64,000 nt of DNA from Alphaproteobacteria bacterium (GCA_021776025.1 JAJFGR010000018.1:1-64000); one strand, 5' to 3'; positions 43,812 to 52,973 are shown, numbered from the stretch's first letter. Made by a program: numbers and translations. Notes: generated from the sequence alone by a model not told the origin.

Positions 43812-45320
43812 CTAATCCTCTCCGAAACCACCGGAATAGCTTGCGTGGTTGGGATCGAGGTCTGAGAATTTGGTCAGGTTCGGATTAAAGAACAGTTTCA
43901 CGGTCCCGATGGGGCCGTGTCTTTGTTTGGCGACGATGCATTCGCCGATATTATGCGCGCGCTCCATGCTTTCCTGCCATTTCATATGTTTTTCGGTGCC
44001 CGGTTCGGGTTCGGTGCGGGAGAGATAATATTCCTCGCGGTAAACAAACATCACGACGTCTGAGTCTTGCTCAATCGACCCGGATTCACGCAGGTCGGAA
44101 AGCTGCGGGCGTTTATCTTCACGTTGCTCCACGGCACGCGAAAGCTGGGACAATGCAACGACAGGGATTTCGAGTTCTTTAGCGATGGCTTTGAGCCCTT
44201 GGGTAATTTCGGATACTTCCTGCACACGGTTTTCCTGGCCCCGTTTCGAGCCATTGCCGCGCAGAAGCTGGAGATAGTCAATGATGAGCATATCGAGACC
44301 GTGCTGGCGTTTAAGGCGACGGGCGCGCGTGCGCACAGCGCCAATGGATAGCGCCGGGGTATCATCAATATAAAGCGGGACTTGTGACATTTTTTGTGAG
44401 GCCTCAACAAAGGCGCGGAAATCATCTTGCTTGATGTTGCCTTTGCGGATAGCGTCGCCGGAAATTCCGGATTGCTCAGAAAGTATCCGCGATGCAAGCT
44501 GCTCAGCCGCCATCTCAAGGGAGAAAAAGGCCACGCGGCCACCTTCTTTGCCGCCGCTTTCAGCATAGGCTTTAGCGGCGTTAAACGCCCAGTTCACTGC
44601 CAGCGCGGTTTTTCCCATTGAGGGTCGTCCAGCAAGGATAAGAAGATCGGAGTTTTGAAAGCCGCCGAGTTTTTTATCAACATCGACATGCCCGGAAGTG
44701 ACGCCCGTGACATTGCCATCAGACTGGTACGCTTTTTCTGCATGTTCAATCGCGGTGAGCACAGAATCGCGCAAGGTTATAAACCCGCCCTTAACATCGC
44801 CGGTTTCGGCCAATTCAAACAGGCGCGATTCAGCCTGTTCGATTGTTTGGAGCGCATCGTTTTCTAAAGAGTGATCGAATGACTCATTCACCACATCTTC
44901 ACCCAGCGTAATGAGCTGACGGCGTAAATGCAGCTCATACACCGTTTGGGTATAGTCTTTGACATTGACGACGCTGATCACATTGGCGGCGAGATCGGCG
45001 AGATACGCGGCGCCGCCGACATCCTTGAGATCTTCATCTTGCTCGAAATAATTTTTGAGCGTGACAGGAGAGGCATTTTGTCCGCGATCAATGAGGGTTA
45101 AAATCGTTTCAAAAATACGTTGATGGGCGGGCATGAAGAAATGCTCAGGCTTGAGAAAGTCGCTCATTTTTTCAACTGCGCGGTTGTCGACCAGCAAAGC
45201 GCCAAGTAGCCCCTGCTCCGCATCGATATTATGCGGCAGAATTCTATAATTAGGCGCACCTTCAGCGCCGACAGTTTTTAAGCCCTCTTCGGGCGCTTTG
45301 AATGCGAGATCTTGAACCAT
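43812..45320 (-). CDS. dnaB: Replicative DNA helicase
   Basis: Hexameric 5'-3' helicase at the replication fork. The N-terminal collar domain (about 25-130, PHNIDAEQGLLGALLVDN) and linker lead to the RecA-like core. Walker A is LAGRPSMGKTALAVNWAF, Walker B-like is MLIIDYLQLL, and SQLSRAVEQREDKRPQLSDL is the arginine-finger region. No intein. 502 residues is normal. It follows rplI, as in many bacteria, separated by a terminator. Confidence 0.97.
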   Translation of the reverse strand: MVQDLAFKAPEEGLKTVGAEGAPNYRILPHNIDAEQGLLGALLVDNRAVEKMSDFLKPEHFFMPAHQRIFETILTLIDRGQNASPVTLKNYFEQDEDLKDVGGAAYLADLAANVISVVNVKDYTQTVYELHLRRQLITLGEDVVNESFDHSLENDALQTIEQAESRLFELAETGDVKGGFITLRDSVLTAIEHAEKAYQSDGNVTGVTSGHVDVDKKLGGFQNSDLLILAGRPSMGKTALAVNWAFNAAKAYAESGGKEGGRVAFFSLEMAAEQLASRILSEQSGISGDAIRKGNIKQDDFRAFVEASQKMSQVPLYIDDTPALSIGAVRTRARRLKRQHGLDMLIIDYLQLLRGNGSKRGQENRVQEVSEITQGLKAIAKELEIPVVALSQLSRAVEQREDKRPQLSDLRESGSIEQDSDVVMFVYREEYYLSRTEPEPGTEKHMKWQESMERAHNIGECIVAKQRHGPIGTVKLFFNPNLTKFSDLDPNHASYSGGFGED

Positions 45321-45395
45321 GGAAAGAGTATAAGTATGAACGTCACATAATCATATCTTCATATGATCATAGCCTTGTGAATAACGGGGGTAAAT

Positions 45396-45424
45396 AAAAA
45401 GGCCCGCATAAAGCAGGCCTTTTT
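45396..45424 (-). terminator. Terminator between rplI and dnaB
   Basis: AAAAAGGCC (45396-45404) pairs with GGCCTTTTT (45416-45424), with an inner GC/GC pairing in the loop. A T-run is present on both strands. It lies about 20 nt past the rplI stop. Confidence 0.8.
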
Positions 45425-45443
45425 GAATTCGGTATGAGAAGAA

Positions 45444-46247
45444 TTACTCTTCAGTTTTTTCTTCTTCAGCTTCTGCAACGACTTCTTCAGGTGCCTCTTC
45501 AGCATCGCCTTCCATGGCAGCGGCTTCAGCTTCATCAGCTGCGGCTTTTGCAGCATCTTTTTCAGCTTTTTTCGCAGCTTTTTCTTCAGCCTTAACAGCG
45601 TCTTCAGCAGCTTTTTCTCCGGCTTCAACCTGACGTTCTTTTTCAGCTTCCAAAGCGCCTTCTTCCAGAACATCTGCAAGAGCGTCTTCATCAGGTGCGT
45701 CTGCTGTTGCTTCTGCCTTATCTTCAGCTTCTTCCTGCTGCGTAGCATCGGCCACAAGAGCTTTACCAGTCTTGGCTTGCGTTTCAGCTTCTTCAACCGA
45801 GCGCGCAACGTTGATGGTAATTTCCGCTGTTACTTCAGGGTGAAGAACTACATTGATTGGGAACAGGCCAATCAGCTTGTAGTTCTGGTTCAGCTTCACA
45901 GCAGAGCGATTAATTTTTTCGCCTGTTGCTTCGTTTAAGCCTTCCGCAATATCGCGAGAAGTTACAGAACCGAAAAGCTGTCCGGCTTCAGATGCCTGAC
46001 GAATGAGGGCAACTTTCGTACCTTCGATTTTCTTCGCCAGTTTTTCAGCAATTGCTTTTTGCTTATCATTTTCACCTTCCAGATGTTTTTTCTGGGCTTC
46101 AAAATAAGCAACATTCTCTTTGCTGGCACGCAGAGCTTTTTTCTCCGGCAACAAATAATTGCGTGCGTAGCCAGGCTTTACGGCAACAACATCGCCCATA
46201 CCGCCAAGCTTTTCAACACGCTCGAGTAAGATTACCTGTGTAGCCAT
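45444..46247 (-). CDS. rplI: 50S ribosomal protein L9 with a long Glu/Ala/Lys-rich tail
   Basis: Ribosome stalk-base protein. The N domain VILLERVEKLGGMGDVVAVK and PGYARNYLLPEKKAL match L9. The connecting helix and C domain (GQLFGSVTSRDIAEGL) follow to about residue 155. A further 110 residues form a low-complexity Ala/Glu/Lys tail (KAAEDAVKAEEKAAKKAEKD) ending in EEKTEE. The whole is 267 residues against about 150 in most bacteria. Last gene of rpsF-rpsR-rplI. Confidence 0.95.
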   Translation of the reverse strand: MATQVILLERVEKLGGMGDVVAVKPGYARNYLLPEKKALRASKENVAYFEAQKKHLEGENDKQKAIAEKLAKKIEGTKVALIRQASEAGQLFGSVTSRDIAEGLNEATGEKINRSAVKLNQNYKLIGLFPINVVLHPEVTAEITINVARSVEEAETQAKTGKALVADATQQEEAEDKAEATADAPDEDALADVLEEGALEAEKERQVEAGEKAAEDAVKAEEKAAKKAEKDAAKAAADEAEAAAMEGDAEEAPEEVVAEAEEEKTEE

Positions 46248-46250
46248 GTC

Positions 46251-46547
46251 TTAGTACTCCTTACGAGGTGGACGTGATGATTGATGGCGCGGCTCAAACT
46301 CTGTTTGCACATAAGACATCAGGCCCATGAAACGCGCATGTTTGATGGCCTTGGCCAACTCACGTTGTTTCTTTTGTGATACGGCTGTTATGCGGCTTGG
46401 GATAATTTTCCCGCGCTCTGAAATATAACGGCCCAGCGTTCTGGTATCTTTCCAGTCAATTGCCGGCGCATTTGGACCTGTAAAAGGACAGGTTTTTTTG
46501 CGGCGGAAGAATGGACGCTTTACTGTAGGTACATCGGCTGCGGACAT
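46251..46547 (-). CDS. rpsR: 30S ribosomal protein S18
   Basis: Small-subunit protein that pairs with S6. The core [20 protein letters not shown], then [20 protein letters not shown] and [11 protein letters not shown], is typical. The N terminus carries [11 protein letters not shown]. It has 98 residues. The start of rpsR shares a base with the rpsF stop (TAATG). Confidence 0.97.
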   Translation of the reverse strand: MSAADVPTVKRPFFRRKKTCPFTGPNAPAIDWKDTRTLGRYISERGKIIPSRITAVSQKKQRELAKAIKHARFMGLMSYVQTEFEPRHQSSRPPRKEY

Positions 46548-46945
46548 TATGCGGCCTCCTTCTTATCTGTTTTATCTGTTTTATCTGTTTTGTCTGTTTT
46601 GTCATCATTATTGCTATCGCGACTAGGGACTTTTGCCATGATGGATGGGCCTTCTGTGGCGGCATCAAGACGAAGAGACAGTGAACGCATCACATCTTCA
46701 TCAATGCGCATCAGGCGCTCAAGTTCAATAACGGCTGTGCCGGGGGCTTCAAATTCAACAAGTGTGTAGTGTGCCTTACGGGCTTTGTTGATTTTGTAAG
46801 CCAGCGTGCGCAGGCCCCATTGCTCTGATTTAAGGGTTTTTCCACCTTGGTCAGTGATGACCTTGGTGTATTTGTCTGTCAGGTCCTTGACTTGACCTTC
46901 AGTAAGGTCTTGCCGTGACATGAACACGGTTTCGTAGATTGGCAT
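46547..46945 (-). CDS. rpsF: 30S ribosomal protein S6 with KTD-repeat tail
   Basis: Small-subunit protein that binds S18. The S6 fold is seen in [19 protein letters not shown] and [20 protein letters not shown]. The C terminus after the core has four tandem Lys-Thr-Asp units encoded by a 9-bp repeat, then KKEAA. The terminator-like hairpin and a smaller one precede the gene, so transcription of the rpsF operon may be controlled there. Confidence 0.96.
   Translation of the reverse strand: MPIYETVFMSRQDLTEGQVKDLTDKYTKVITDQGGKTLKSEQWGLRTLAYKINKARKAHYTLVEFEAPGTAVIELERLMRIDEDVMRSLSLRLDAATEGPSIMAKVPSRDSNNDDKTDKTDKTDKTDKKEAA
46563..46607 (-). repeat. 9-bp tandem repeat coding for Lys-Thr-Asp units in S6
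   Basis: On the plus strand the unit TTATCTGTT or TTGTCTGTT is repeated four to five times. It codes for [12 protein letters not shown] at the C terminus of S6. Repeats of this type can vary in copy number between strains. Confidence 0.85.
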
Positions 46946-46995
46946 CGTTGTCTCCTCTTGGGTTTGTTATGCCTCGCTTTATCAAAAGCGACCAT

Positions 46996-47026
46996 AAAAA
47001 AGCTGGCTTAAACCATTTAAACCAGC
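46996..47026 (-). terminator. Terminator or attenuator upstream of rpsF
   Basis: GCTGG plus TTTAA pairs with TTAAG-CCAGC around a short loop (47002-47026, one mismatch). On the minus strand it is followed by six T (46996-47001). It lies about 50 nt after the stop of the 108-residue gene and about 50 nt before rpsF, so it may end that gene or attenuate the rpsF operon. A second small hairpin (CGCTTT/AAAGCG, 46975-46990) follows. Confidence 0.65.
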
Positions 47027-47072
47027 GAGGTTATGAATTGAGGCGGACTATAAGCCCTGAGAAGCCCTAAAA

Positions 47073-47399
47073 TCAAGAATTTTCTTTATAAACCTTATCG
47101 AGAGCGTAAGGCATTGTTTTTTCTAAATTTTGATTGGCGTTATTGGCCATATAATTGGCGATAAATGAAGCCCAACAGCCTTCAGGGTCCTTAGCACGGC
47201 TTTTTTGCTGCCCTTTGCGGATCATTTGGCGCAATTCTCTGTCTGTCAGATCAGGGTTAGAAAGCAAGCTTTTAAACTCCGAAAGGCGCATTGAAACAAA
47301 AGAGGCATAATCTGAATTCATGCCGCCTGCGCAGCTTTCAAAGGCATCATTTGTTTCTTCAAGTAAGTTTTTAATACGGCGGTGAACGTTTTGTGTCAT
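47073..47399 (-). CDS. Hypothetical protein, 108 residues
   Basis: I do not recognise this protein. It is helical and polar (NVHRRIKNLLEETNDAFESC; RELRQMIRKGQQKSRAKDP), without signal peptide or membrane segment. A strong SD (AAGGAG) precedes the ATG by 6-7 nt, and the terminator at 46996-47026 follows. It is upstream of the rpsF operon and divergent from fabD. Probably a real small gene, function unknown. Confidence 0.6.
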   Translation of the reverse strand: MTQNVHRRIKNLLEETNDAFESCAGGMNSDYASFVSMRLSEFKSLLSNPDLTDRELRQMIRKGQQKSRAKDPEGCWASFIANYMANNANQNLEKTMPYALDKVYKENS

Positions 47400-47569
47400 G
47401 CTTTCTCCTTCCCCCTTCTAAGTGTATTCATTTAAGTGTGTTCATTCTTTTTTTATTTTTTATACCTGCGGTAAAATGAAAATTTCGTGGTTGAAAAATG
47501 TTTTTCAGCCCTATACGAAAGACTCAAGCTTATGTGAGCAGGCCTTACAAGATGGCATAGCTGCATAAA

Positions 47570-47625
47570 AAATGCAAATTTTGTGCAAAGCTTCTATTGT
47601 ACAAAGCGATATAAAATTTGCATTT
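47570..47625. promoter_or_regulatory. 13-bp perfect inverted repeat upstream of fabD
   Basis: AAATGCAAATTTT (47570-47582) and AAAATTTGCATTT (47613-47625) are exact inverted copies, separated by 30 nt. Between them lie GTGCAAAGC (47583) and GTACAAAGC (47599), two near-identical direct copies 16 nt apart. The core TGCAAA thus occurs twice as TGCAAA, once as TACAAA and once inverted as TTTGCA. This looks like a regulator-binding region or a cruciform, about 70 nt before the fabD start. Confidence 0.6.
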
Positions 47626-47690
47626 AAGTCTAGTTAAGTGGAATTTTATGTCGCTAATATAGACGTTAAAACAACCTATTGGAGTATTTA

Positions 47691-48638
47691 ATGACGCGTG
47701 CATTCATCTTCCCAGGACAAGGTTCACAGGCTGTAGGTATGGGGCAAGATTTGTATGCAGCCTTTGCAGAAGCGCGCGATGTTTTTGAAGAAATTGACGA
47801 ATCGCTTGGGCAAAATCTATCAAAATTGATGTTTGAAGGGCCAGAAGAAGAGCTTAACCTGACCGAGAATACGCAACCTGCGCTGATGGCGGTTTCGATG
47901 GCGGTCGTTCAGGTGCTGAAAAAGCAGGGTGGAATTGACCTACCGGCGGCCGTACGATTTGTTGCAGGGCATTCTTTAGGCGAATACTCGGCGCTGACAG
48001 CTGCGGAGAGCTTTACGATTGCTGACAGCGCACGATTGCTGAAACTCCGCGGTCAGGCGATGCAGCGGGCTGTGCCTGTGGGCATGGGTTCCATGGCCGC
48101 GATTTTGGGATTGTCGTTTGAAGAGGTTGAGCAAATTACAGCAAATGCGGCAGGCGATGAGATTTGTACAGCGGCCAATGATAACTCCGTGGGACAAGTT
48201 GTCGTGTCCGGTCATAAAGAGGCGGTTGCGCGCGCAGTTGAAATTGCCGCAGAGCGTGGGGCAAAGCGGGCAGTGATCCTGCCCGTTAGCGCGCCGTTTC
48301 ATTGTGAGTTGATGGCTCCGGCTGCAGCAGAAATGCAAGAAGCTTTGGCGGGCGCCGATATCAAGGCGCCGATTGTTCCGCTGGTTGCGAATGTGACGGC
48401 TGAGGCCACCAGCGATCCCGATGAAATTCGCAAGCTGCTCGTGACCCAAGTTACCGGCATGGTGCGCTGGCGTGAAAGCGTGCTTTGGATGAAAGAGCAA
48501 GGCGTCAGTGAGATGGTTGAGCTGGGCGCAGGTAAAGTGCTTTGCGGTTTGGCCCGGCGCATTGATCGTGATATAGAATGCACAAATGCGGGCACGCCCG
48601 AAGAGCTTGAAGAGCTCATAACGAAACTAAAAGGATAA
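47691..48638 (+). CDS. fabD: Malonyl-CoA:ACP transacylase
   Basis: Loads malonyl groups onto ACP for fatty-acid synthesis. TRAFIFPGQGSQAVGMGQDL and the catalytic Ser in VAGHSLGEYSALTAAESF are diagnostic, as is the His region APFHCELMAPAAAEMQ. The ATG at 47691 is used, with the SD GGAG at 47681. The frame opens at 47679. First gene of the fab cluster, 316 residues. A putative regulatory inverted repeat is just upstream. Confidence 0.97.
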   Translation: MTRAFIFPGQGSQAVGMGQDLYAAFAEARDVFEEIDESLGQNLSKLMFEGPEEELNLTENTQPALMAVSMAVVQVLKKQGGIDLPAAVRFVAGHSLGEYSALTAAESFTIADSARLLKLRGQAMQRAVPVGMGSMAAILGLSFEEVEQITANAAGDEICTAANDNSVGQVVVSGHKEAVARAVEIAAERGAKRAVILPVSAPFHCELMAPAAAEMQEALAGADIKAPIVPLVANVTAEATSDPDEIRKLLVTQVTGMVRWRESVLWMKEQGVSEMVELGAGKVLCGLARRIDRDIECTNAGTPEELEELITKLKG

Positions 48639-48645
48639 TTCGAGA

Positions 48646-49383
48646 ATGTTTAATCTTATAGGAAAAACAGCTTTAGTCACCGGCGCGACAGGTGGCATTG
48701 GCGGCGCGATTGCAAAAGCTCTCCACGGTGCAGGTGCGCATGTTGGTATATCAGGGCGGAATGAAGAGAAGCTCGCGGCGCTAGCTGGAGAGCTTGGCGA
48801 TCGCGTTTCTGTTCTCCCTGCTGATCTTTCACAAGAGGATGCGATTGCCAAGCTTGTCAGCGCGGCGACGGGCGCGATGGGGCAGATTGATATATTGGTG
48901 AACAATGCGGGTCTCACCCGCGACGGACTTTCGATGCGGATGAGTGACGAAGACTGGCAGACCGTTATTGATGTGAATATGACCGCCACGTTCAAGCTAG
49001 CCAAGGCTGTGCAGCGCGGGATGATGAAACGCCGCACGGGCCGCATTATAAACATTGCCTCCATTGTTGGCGTGACGGGTAATCCGGGGCAGTGTAATTA
49101 TGTGGCGTCCAAAGCCGGGATGATTGGCTGGTCGAAAGCGATGGCGGCGGAAATTGCCTCACGCGGCATTACTGTGAATTGCATTGCGCCAGGCTTTATT
49201 GCCACGGCGATGACGGATGCTCTAACGGACGAGCAGAAAGAAAAAATCAACTCCACCATTCCAGCGGGGAAAATGGGCGCGTCTGAAGATATCGCTGCTG
49301 CTGCTGCTTATCTGGCGAGCGATGAGGCGGGATACATCACCGGCCAGACCATTCACGTGAATGGCGGCATGGCCATGATCTAG
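48646..49383 (+). CDS. fabG: 3-oxoacyl-ACP reductase
   Basis: NADPH-dependent reduction step of fatty-acid elongation, short-chain dehydrogenase fold. The nucleotide motif [16 protein letters not shown], the NNAG motif, the catalytic Ser in [10 protein letters not shown] and the YVASKAG Tyr-Lys pair are all present. 245 residues is normal. It starts 8 nt after fabD. Confidence 0.97.
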   Translation: MFNLIGKTALVTGATGGIGGAIAKALHGAGAHVGISGRNEEKLAALAGELGDRVSVLPADLSQEDAIAKLVSAATGAMGQIDILVNNAGLTRDGLSMRMSDEDWQTVIDVNMTATFKLAKAVQRGMMKRRTGRIINIASIVGVTGNPGQCNYVASKAGMIGWSKAMAAEIASRGITVNCIAPGFIATAMTDALTDEQKEKINSTIPAGKMGASEDIAAAAAYLASDEAGYITGQTIHVNGGMAMI

Positions 49384-49384
49384 C

Positions 49385-50050
49385 ATGCATCAGCTTATTA
49401 TCTTTGATTGCGACGGGACGCTGGTGGACAGCGAATATCTTTATAATTCCATTACATCTGAACTGTTAGGCGAGCTGGGTTATGATAACTATACGCCGGA
49501 GCTTTGCATGGAGCTGTTCACCGGGCAGAGTTGGTCGACGATTCGTATGACCCTTGAAGAGCGGCATGGCGAGCCTATGCCAGATGACATTATCGAGCGC
49601 TATATCCGCATTGCGAATGAAAAGATGGATCATGATTTTGATGCCACACCGCATGCGAATGACGTGCTGCATAAGCTTAGCGCGGAGCGGCAGATTTGCG
49701 TTGGGTCAAACGGCGAACGCAATAATGTGATTAAAAGCCTTGAGGTCACAGGGCTGCTCCATCATTTCGACGAGGACAGAATTTTCACAAAAAAACAAGT
49801 TGAACGGCCAAAGCCTGCGCCGGATTTGTTCCTGTTTGCCTGCGAGCAGATGCAGGTGGAGCCGGCCAATACGCTTGTCGTTGAAGACAGCCCTGCGGGG
49901 GTTGAAGCCGCGCGGGCTGCAGGCATTCATACGTTGGGCTTCATCGGGACAGCCCATAACAAGGAAAACCAAGCCGCCGCGCTTAAAAATGCGGGCGCGG
50001 ATGCGATTATCGAGACGCTTATCCACATTGAGGAGCACCTCAAAACCTAA
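49385..50050 (+). CDS. HAD-superfamily phosphatase, beta-phosphoglucomutase-like
   Basis: A phosphatase or sugar-phosphate mutase of HAD subfamily IA. Motif I is [18 protein letters not shown], motif II is [12 protein letters not shown], Lys in [12 protein letters not shown], and motif IV is [17 protein letters not shown] helical cap follows motif I. It is inserted between fabG and acpP with only 1 nt after fabG, so it is cotranscribed with the fab genes. Substrate unknown. 221 residues. Confidence 0.85.
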   Translation: MHQLIIFDCDGTLVDSEYLYNSITSELLGELGYDNYTPELCMELFTGQSWSTIRMTLEERHGEPMPDDIIERYIRIANEKMDHDFDATPHANDVLHKLSAERQICVGSNGERNNVIKSLEVTGLLHHFDEDRIFTKKQVERPKPAPDLFLFACEQMQVEPANTLVVEDSPAGVEAARAAGIHTLGFIGTAHNKENQAAALKNAGADAIIETLIHIEEHLKT

Positions 50051-50178
50051 AAAACATTTGGAATTTCATAGCGTTATGCTAATCAGACAAAATGTCTTGC
50101 AATCAGAGTGCGGGCTGGTAAAGTTCGTGGCTGGTAAGAATAAGTAAACTTAATGAAACAAAAAGATAAGGAATTACG

Positions 50179-50418
50179 ATGAGTGACATTGCTGATCGCG
50201 TTAAAAAAATTGTAGTAGAGCACCTAGGCGTTGACGCCGATAAGGTTGCTGAAGGCGCGAGTTTTATTGATGATCTGGGAGCAGACTCGCTTGATACTGT
50301 TGAGCTGGTTATGGCTTTTGAAGAGGAATTCAGCGTTGAAATTCCTGATGATGCTGCCGAGAAAATCCAGACTGTCGGTGATGCTGTTAACTTCATCAAA
50401 GAAAACGCTGCTGAATAA
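50179..50418 (+). CDS. acpP: Acyl carrier protein
   Basis: Carrier of growing acyl chains. 79 acidic residues. The Ser that receives phosphopantetheine from AcpS is in [20 protein letters not shown]. The end [14 protein letters not shown] is typical. A long gap of 128 nt before it suggests its own promoter, as is common for acpP. Confidence 0.98.
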   Translation: MSDIADRVKKIVVEHLGVDADKVAEGASFIDDLGADSLDTVELVMAFEEEFSVEIPDDAAEKIQTVGDAVNFIKENAAE

Positions 50419-50468
50419 GACGCTGCGAAGCGCTTGAAGTCAGCTTTTTCGAGACTATTTTATAATTT

Positions 50469-50490
50469 CAGCCGCCCATATGAGCGGCTG
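50469..50490 (+). terminator. Hairpin after acpP
   Basis: CAGCCGC (50469-50475) pairs exactly with GCGGCTG (50484-50490) around an 8-nt loop. It is followed by TCTTTA, a weak T-stretch. It may be a partial terminator that sets acpP above fabF. A second small hairpin AATAGG/CCTATT lies at 50560-50574. Confidence 0.5.
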
Positions 50491-50616
50491 TCTTTACATC
50501 TAAAGGATTAAAACCTTTCGTCGGTTGATTTATCTTTTCAGCAGGCGCAAACGACGACGAATAGGAAACCTATTTCAGAAGTGCCGCAACGCACTAAAAA
50601 GGTAAAGGAAACGACG

Positions 50617-51888
50617 ATGAGACGAGTTGTTGTAACAGGTATGGGGATGGTGTCGCCGCTAGGCGTTGGCGTAGATCATAACTGGGCAGAAATTACGAAT
50701 GGCAAAAGCGGCATTCGCAAGATCGAGCATTTCGATGTGTCCGATATTACCTCGCAAATTGCCGGGATCATTCCAAAGAGCGAGGATGAAAACCCTGCTG
50801 ATGGCGCTTTTAATCCTAATTTATTTATAGAACCGAAAGAGCAGCGCAAATCCGATGTCTTCATTATCTATGGCATGGCCGCAGCCGCAGAAGCGCTTGA
50901 AGATGCGGGCTGGAAACCGAGCGATGAGGAATCTCTGAACCGTACAGGCGTTTTGATCGGCTCGGGAATTGGCGGGCTGGATGAGATTTATAAAACCTCG
51001 ACAATTTTGAATGAGCGCGGGCCGCGGAGAATTTCTCCGTTTTTTGTTCCCGCTGCTTTGATTAATTTAACCTCGGGGCATGTCTCTATCAAATACGGAT
51101 TTCGCGGGCCTAATCACTCTGTGGTTACGGCGTGCGCCTCTGGTACACATGCGATTGGCGATGCGGCGCGATTGATTGCGTGGGATGACGCCGATGTGAT
51201 GATTGCGGGCGGCGCGGAAGGCGCGGTGTGCCGTTTGGGCGTGGCCGGATTTGCCGCGGCTCGCGCGCTTTCGACCGGCTATAACGATGCGCCCGAAAAC
51301 GCTTCACGTCCATGGGATGAAGGTCGCGATGGTTTTGTGATTGGTGAAGGCGCAGGAATTGTAGTTCTCGAAGAATATGAACATGCCAAAAAACGCGGGG
51401 CGAAAATCTACGGTGAAGTGATTGGATATGGCTTATCTGGCGATGCGCATCACATTACCTCCCCGGCTGAGGATGGCAATGGCGGATATCGCGCGATGGA
51501 AGCGGCGCTGAAACGCGCGCAATTAAACCCGGAAGATATTAATTATATCAACGCGCACGGCACATCGACCCAAGTTGGGGACGGCATTGAGTTTGGCGCG
51601 GTGAAGCGACTGTTTGCGAATGCTTTGGACAGTGTTTCGATGTCATCCACTAAATCGGCAATTGGGCATTTGCTCGGCGCTGCCGGGGCGGTGGAAGCAA
51701 TTTACGCGCTCAAAGCCGTTGAGACCGGCGTCTTGCCACCAACGCTGAACCTTGAAAATCCATCGGAGAATTGCACGGGCATGGATCTTGTTCCAAAGGT
51801 CGCGAAAGAGAAAAAAGTTGAGACTGTGCTGTCGAATAGCTTCGGTTTTGGCGGCACCAACGCTTCCCTTATCATGAAAGCCGTTTAA
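50617..51888 (+). CDS. fabF: 3-oxoacyl-ACP synthase II
   Basis: Condensing enzyme. The catalytic Cys is in VTACASGTHAIGDAARLI and the two His are in NAHGTSTQVGDGIE and SAIGHLLGAAGAVEA. The ATG at 50617 is used (MRRVVVTGMGMVSPLG). The GTG at 50581 opens the frame earlier but has no conserved sequence. 423 residues is normal. Confidence 0.96.
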   Translation: MRRVVVTGMGMVSPLGVGVDHNWAEITNGKSGIRKIEHFDVSDITSQIAGIIPKSEDENPADGAFNPNLFIEPKEQRKSDVFIIYGMAAAAEALEDAGWKPSDEESLNRTGVLIGSGIGGLDEIYKTSTILNERGPRRISPFFVPAALINLTSGHVSIKYGFRGPNHSVVTACASGTHAIGDAARLIAWDDADVMIAGGAEGAVCRLGVAGFAAARALSTGYNDAPENASRPWDEGRDGFVIGEGAGIVVLEEYEHAKKRGAKIYGEVIGYGLSGDAHHITSPAEDGNGGYRAMEAALKRAQLNPEDINYINAHGTSTQVGDGIEFGAVKRLFANALDSVSMSSTKSAIGHLLGAAGAVEAIYALKAVETGVLPPTLNLENPSENCTGMDLVPKVAKEKKVETVLSNSFGFGGTNASLIMKAV

Positions 51889-51891
51889 ACC

Positions 51892-52971
51892 ATGAGCGAC
51901 AAACAGGCGAAAACAGGAATGAAGTTCGTTCTTGGTTTTTTTGTTTATGGTTTTACGACGTTTGTTGTTTTTCTTGCGCTTGGGTTTTGGTGGGCCGCCG
52001 GGCAGTTTACGGCTAGCGGACCGCTACAAGAAGCCAAACTCATCAATATTGAACGCGGTAGCGGTTTAAACGGTATTGCGACGCAGCTTCAAGCTGAAAA
52101 AGCAATTGAGAGTTCCAATATTTTTGTTTTTGGGACACGTATTTTGGGCGCGCAAGGCGATTTAAAAGCCGGAGAATATGAGCTGCTGCCCAGCATGAGC
52201 GCACGCGATATTATGGCGCTTTTGCGTGATGGTAAGACCGTGGCGCGGCGCTTTACCATTCGTGAGGGGCTCACCAGTTTTGAGGTTGTTCGGCATTTGC
52301 AAACGCTCGAAGGGTTGTCCGGTGATGTTTCCACCGTTCCGCCAGAAGGTGCTCTCCTTCCCAACACTTATGATTTTCAATTGAATGAAGATCGCACGGC
52401 GATCCTTGCGCGGTTGGAAACAGAGATGGAAAAAGTCGTGCTGCCTGCCTGCTTGATATTGCTTGAAAGAATAGCAGGCTCAACACTTAAAGATATGCTG
52501 AATATGGAATGCTCGACAGCGCCGGAGCCGCTTAAAACCGTGCGTGATGTTTTGACGCTGGCTTCGATTGTTGAAAAGGAAACAGGTGTAGGGTTGGAGC
52601 GCCGCAAAGTTGCGGGTGTGTTTATTAATCGCCTGCGCAAAGGTATCGCGCTGCAGACTGATCCGACTGTGATTTATGCGATCACCAAGGGCAAGCATAA
52701 GAATGATGGGAAAGGCCCGCTCGGGCGGCGTTTATTGAGAAAAGATTTAGAGATCGACAGCCCGTATAACACGTATAAAAATGCGGGGCTGCCCCCGGGG
52801 CCGATCGCCAACCCAGGAAAAGCTTCCATAGAAGCCGTTTTAAATCCGGAAGATCATGATTACATTTTCTTCGTTGCCGATGGCACGGGCGGGCATGCGT
52901 TCGCCAAGACACTGAAAGAGCATAATGCGAATGTTGCGAAGTGGCGGAAGATACGACGGGCGCAGAAATAA
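51892..52971 (+). CDS. mltG: Endolytic murein transglycosylase MltG
   Basis: Membrane-bound YceG-family enzyme that cleaves nascent glycan strands and helps end their polymerization. One membrane helix (about 10-40, FVLGFFVYGFTTFVVFLALG). A LysM-like part with IERGSGLNGIATQLQ follows, then the catalytic domain with Glu in LASIVEKETGV and FINRLRKGIALQTDPTVIYA. SPYNTYKNAGLPPGPIANPG completes the family pattern. It follows fabF by 3 nt, the usual alphaproteobacterial order. Confidence 0.95.
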   Translation: MSDKQAKTGMKFVLGFFVYGFTTFVVFLALGFWWAAGQFTASGPLQEAKLINIERGSGLNGIATQLQAEKAIESSNIFVFGTRILGAQGDLKAGEYELLPSMSARDIMALLRDGKTVARRFTIREGLTSFEVVRHLQTLEGLSGDVSTVPPEGALLPNTYDFQLNEDRTAILARLETEMEKVVLPACLILLERIAGSTLKDMLNMECSTAPEPLKTVRDVLTLASIVEKETGVGLERRKVAGVFINRLRKGIALQTDPTVIYAITKGKHKNDGKGPLGRRLLRKDLEIDSPYNTYKNAGLPPGPIANPGKASIEAVLNPEDHDYIFFVADGTGGHAFAKTLKEHNANVAKWRKIRRAQK

Positions 52972-52973
52972 AC

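Noticed and set aside
46563-46607. Short tandem repeat considered as CRISPR or replication iteron
   Set aside because: Units are only 9 bp without spacers and lie in frame inside rpsF, coding for KTD; no cas genes in the window.
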